Origin: Takakia lepidozioides
Lineage: Eukaryota > Streptophyta > Takakiopsida > Takakiales > Takakiaceae
DNA length: 64,000 nucleotides
Assembly: GCA_030704615.1 (NCBI GenBank)
Contig: CM060733.1
Span: 74,934,907 to 74,998,906, forward strand
Direction: 5' to 3'
Both the position numbers and the translations under genes were made by a program. Below, piece by piece: positions 60,063 through 64,000 of this stretch. How positions within the stretch are numbered: position 1 is the stretch's first letter; each line of letters begins with the position of its first letter. The notes beneath the pieces were generated by a model. That model had not been told where the DNA came from, made no database searches, and was given only the letters and a program-made list of their open reading frames with translations.

Positions 60063-60290
60063 CATGAGCGGAAGACGAAATATCATGAGCACAACTCTCA
60101 AAACTACAATTTCCCCTTCAAGGTGCCGAATAATATATTTGTTTTTTCTGATACATTCCATTAAATTAATGTTTTATAATGTTTTTTATTTTCGAAATTT
60201 GTACTTTTGCTCATGAAAACCGATTGTCTTGCTACTCCGCTCATGCCGCTCATGCTCATGAAATAGCTAACCTCTAATGGAGGGAGAAGG
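60063..60290. repeat. CTCATG-rich inverted motif block
   Basis: CATGAGCGG and ATATCATGAGC at 60063-60093 face CCGCTCATGCCGCTCATG at 60236-60258 across an AT-rich loop. This may be the terminus of the MULE1 unit or a small inverted-repeat element. Similar motifs occur at 42525-42565. Confidence 0.45.
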
Positions 60291-60481
60291 TTTGTCATAT
60301 CATTCCACAACCTCACGAATGTTGCTATTGAATTGAAATGTTTTATAGTGACAATGTTCCAACTACACATTACACATCATGGTTGCACCTTTTGCATACT
60401 CAAAGTCCAAACCAACCTGAATTCAGATTTCCAATACCGGATTGCACATTCACCACATTCCAGAAATAGCAAGTCATCTAC
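60291..60481. other. Spacer between convergent MULE genes
   Basis: About 190 bp between the MULE1 3' flank and the stop side of the minus-strand MULE2; nothing recognised. Confidence 0.4.
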
Positions 60482-63250
60482 CTATGTGTTTGTATCCCGT
60501 TGCAAGAGAGTATTGATCTCGTTGAAACTCATTGTCGCCTGGTGAATGAAGTTGGCACATTTGGGATCACAAACCATCCTCTTCACGAAGATAAAATACA
60601 AATGTTTGCAGGGTACGAATTTACCTCTCTTGCCCAAACTGGTTGATAACATCCCAACAAAATCAGGACAGGTGCAATTGGGGAAATTGGAAACAGTGAT
60701 GTCGTACGCCCTATCGTGAACAACAGATGTCGAGGTGATCATTGTGTACACCCGACCATACCCAAGATCGGGCACTTCCGTCGTGCTGGAAACACAAGCT
60801 TGGAGCATTCTAGCGGACTCCACCTTGCCAAAGTGTTCTGCAGTCGGAGAGAAATGCCGAACAAGCTTTCCATTTCGTTTTGTTGGCCACAAATGAGCAT
60901 CTAGCGGAGGGACCCTTGTACTCCCAGAACTGGAAGTAGATGCACGCACACGAGGTCGTCTTGCAAGGGAAAACCCTGCCTCTTCCAGCATTGCAATCTC
61001 TTGATTTGTGAGATTTGTTCCCAACTTCACGGGCCAAACAGCTGGTGGAGTTGGCTTCATCACCACGGAAGGTCGCACAGTTCTATGCACACATCTCCCA
61101 CAATCGTCTGCACTGAACCAGAACTTGTGGTTCTTGGCTTCTGGCTGCCCATACAGGCGCATCAAACCAGTGAAAGTTGGAGCTGGAGTGTGGGCACCAC
61201 CTCTGGATATGGAAGAAATGCATTTCTCAGAATTGGTTACCCTGATCTCCATACATTTGACACGAGACCCTGCAGTTGCAACACCACCCAAGCAAATGCA
61301 GATCTGCACCACGGAACGATATGGAAAATGCATGCAATACTAAAGACGTACCGTTGTCATGGATGTTCCCCACTGTCTGTACCGGAAGTGCCAAAACGCT
61401 AACCAATCTTCAATGCTCTCATACTCTCAAGTGATGTTGCTCCTGAAGAGAACCACTAGGCACGAATTGTCTGGAACAATGTATTCGCCTCCGCCATTGA
61501 TTTTGCATCTTTGTACTCTTTGCACAACTTACGATGTTGTATCTGCATCTTAAGTTTGATATTCGCTTTCGTATGTTTCTCCAGAGATTGGGTCCAATGG
61601 AACAGACATGTATGCTCTCTTCCCTCTATTGGCACCTTTGGGTCCCCCGATCCGAAGATAATCCGTACAGCATTGAAATTCGTCTGTGCACTATCTGCCA
61701 TGAAACCAGCAAAATTCGGAGCAGGGACACCATGACACCCCATAACACAAATCAGGGATTTCCACATTAGTTGCTGGGATTCAGAATCCTCCGATTGCAT
61801 GTCACAAACTGCAATTGTCATAACTCGCTGGTATACAGGATCATACACATGACAAGCCATAGTCGTCCAATCATTCACCCGTTTGACGTGATCAAACATA
61901 AGAAAATATTTCTCTAGGTCGCCACTCTTCTGTATCCGCCTGACGAGGCTCACCCCGCTGCCCTCCCCAGTTGTGGACATTTTGAAAAAATATACTTTTG
62001 TCGCTCCTTGCCCTGGAAACACATTGTCTTGTATGTAGTCGTACTTGCTCATTCATTTCAATTCCAGAATGTTGTCAATGTAGCCTCTATTTCCAGAGCG
62101 CATTCTCAATGCATTCACCTGATGGCGAATGTTGGGTGAACTCAATGTGAAGAAATGATCCATGACAATGTCCAATGCTGGTCCATCAAGTTTACTTCCC
62201 ACAGAATCCACTGCATTGAAAATATGGCTGTCCAAGAAGCTCTTGCTTGCGGCAAGAGCAATTGCAGATGTGGTTGCGGATGGGTTGCTAGATGGTTATG
62301 AAAATGAAATGCACACAAGCTCGAGTCATAGTTTTCAAACGGTGCACCATGTAGTACAATCTTCCACCACACACCGCCAGACATGATGGGACAAGCTTGC
62401 AAAATTTGCAAACGGAAGTGTCTGTCTATGAAGGAGCCGCCCCCGGCTTAAATGGATTTTCAGCGATACCCTCCCACTCGCTCTGGTTGTGAACCCCCGA
62501 TTGAAGAAAGTGTCTGCAATTGAAATTTTCGCACTTGAGGTGCCCATTGCAAACTGTTCTCTTGAGATGAGTTTGTCATGATTTTGAATATTCGACGTTT
62601 TTGTCCTACACCATGGGTGTCCATCGTGTCTCTTGTCCATACCATGCATCAGGCTTGAAATACCTCCAATATGATGAGGAGGAGGGAGCTCAAAAAGGAT
62701 ATCCCCATCAAACGTCTCTGGAAGATATTTCACAGGCACAATATTGAAAGTGTCCCAACAAATTCCCCGCGACTCACTTTTGAAACCGGGCATCCCCCCC
62801 ATTGCCCGTAGTTTTGGAATGACACTGGAGATCTCCTGAACATCGTCTTGCACAACTACATGAGGATGCACGTCAATAGTGATTTCAGTGATGTCTTCAT
62901 CTGATGAATCCGAAAGCTCAACGATGGGCGTGGAGGTTGTTTCCTCTTTTTTCACTACAACATCCCTTTTGTCTTGAATCATAGAAGCAGCCGTCCCTGG
63001 AGTAACATATGATCCAAGGGACTTTCGTCGAGGCTCCCCAAGGACCCTGTATCTCCCAGGCCGGACTCTCCACTGTCTGACAAGAGCTGTCTCATCACGG
63101 TTTTGGAAGGAGTACTTCAACAACTTCCCGTCCAAACCGTAAACCTGTCTCTCTAAGAAAATTGTCCCATTTTGTAGCTCAAACCGGGTCGCTAGGACAT
63201 GTTCGAGAACAACTGCGAACCCATCGGCACTGGTTTCTCGTCAGAGAAGA
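60482..63250 (-). pseudogene. MULE-type transposase with SWIM zinc finger (MULE2), decayed
   Basis: Paralogue of MULE1 in opposite orientation. The 5' part (about 63230-62600) shows GTIFLERQVYGLDGKLL, aligned to MULE1 GSVFLEEEMKDSNGVVV, and MDKRHDGHPWCRTKT. The core lies at 62052-61456 (FPGQGATKVYFFKMS, LMFDHVKRV, GFMADSAQTNFNAVR, CLFHWTQ). The 3' part, 61333-60482, carries PPAVWPVKLGTNLTNQEIA and the SWIM finger CTCPDF-CKH. The pieces are in different frames, with breaks around 62400-62100 and 61456-61333, so no full protein is made. The start is outside the recognisable homology and is not fixed. Confidence 0.8.
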
Positions 63251-64000
63251 ACTCCGTTTCAGATGAAGCTATCTTACCTCCTCTCGTAGGATGATCCTTT
63301 CCTTTTGCGGCTCTTCAGTGAAATCTGTTGAGTCAGGTCTCCAAAACACTGGAGAAGCATGCGCAGAGGAAATCGCGGAGGAAGTACACATGATTGTGCA
63401 CATTCTGTTATTTCTTGCCTCTGGCAAGCTCTTCCTGACAGCCCGCCGTCCCATTTAATTTCTTTTCTTGTGGGCCCTGTAGACGGAGTTGCCTTACGAG
63501 CAATTTTGACAGGTGTTACACCTTTATTGAGATCGTCCTCAAGTAACAACAAAAACCCGCCGACTTCTCAGAAGCGCGCCAAAGGATCTGAGGGTGGGAT
63601 AGCAACTAAATTAAATGCATCTGAATAACAGTATGATTGATCATGCTCACTTGGAAAGTCCACACTTTGAAAATGAAAATGGGAGAGGCGCACAATGATG
63701 AATGTGGATGATATCCAGAAATTTGTCAACAATTACTCGTTTACTTACATTGGTATGAGTTTGTGCGCCAGATGGCCCCATATTTTCAACATAGGCATAT
63801 TCCAGATAATTCTCTAGGAGCAGTCATACCAACTAATTTTTTATTTCTAATGTACTGAAGTTGTTATATTCAATTAATGAAACCCTTTAAAAAAAAACGA
63901 CACGTGGTTCATTTAGGGTGACACACGTCAAGCTTCGAAAACTACATTGCAGACGAACAGCTGTCCAGTAATGGCTGGCAGGTGCACTAACGAGGGAATG
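63251..64000. other. Unassigned end of window
   Basis: Possible 5' flank of MULE2. The short frames here have no recognisable content. An A-run near 63890 precedes ACGACACGTGG. No gene is supported. Confidence 0.4.

Overview
The window looks like nuclear DNA of a streptophyte (plant-lineage) eukaryote. The only clearly conserved host gene is the 3' part of RAPTOR, split into 14 visible exons by GT-AG introns with plant-like protein sequence. The rest is mostly mobile DNA of plant type: Ty3/Gypsy elements primed by initiator tRNA-Met, hAT and MULE transposases, PLS-type PPR sequence and large non-coding repeat arrays. Very repeat-rich DNA beside a conserved gene with short introns would suit a charophyte alga such as Chara, but the species is an inference and I could not test it.

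Layout. 1-8.3 kb: RAPTOR exons (TOR complex 1), + strand, 5' end outside the window. 8.3-10.8 kb: unremarkable spacer. 10.8-11.8 kb: intact intronless protein-kinase-like gene without the catalytic HRD aspartate. 11.9-15.3 kb: degenerate 110-120 bp satellites. 15.3-17.1 kb: solo LTR fragment. 17.1-20.1 kb: mosaic of gag fragments and a foldback element with telomere-like ends. 20.1-23.1 kb: truncated Gypsy element (- strand) with PBS and LTR. 23.2-24.2 kb: hairpin array beside a MULE fragment. 24.8-30.0 kb: hAT transposon whose two ends are inverted arrays of about 13 hairpins each, one array carrying a SINE-like insertion. 30.4-33.0 kb: decayed RING-H2 gene. 33.1-35.5 kb: LTR fragment followed by GGCGCC-centred palindromic arrays.

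36.4-42.4 kb holds the most unusual gene: a multi-exon, partly decayed locus combining a DGNHR (ParB/DGQHR-like) segment with a circularly permuted DNA-methyltransferase-like segment. 43.3-46.5 kb: PPR pseudogene (- strand), part of it amplified into ten 197-bp out-of-frame units. 46.8-55.5 kb: near-complete Gypsy retrotransposon (- strand) with LTRs, PBS, a small leader ORF, gag, protease, RT, RNase H and integrase. 55.9-59.6 kb (+) and 60.5-63.3 kb (-): two convergent MULE/SWIM transposase genes, one nearly intact and one decayed.

RAPTOR apart, the genes look like passengers or engines of transposons. The ParB/MTase locus and the MULE unit share sequence signatures on both sides, which suggests the methyltransferase locus is itself mobile-element cargo. 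Most premature stops are TGA or TAG at sites explained by C-to-T change, as expected for methylated and silenced DNA. All boundaries and exon calls were made by eye; no searches were run.
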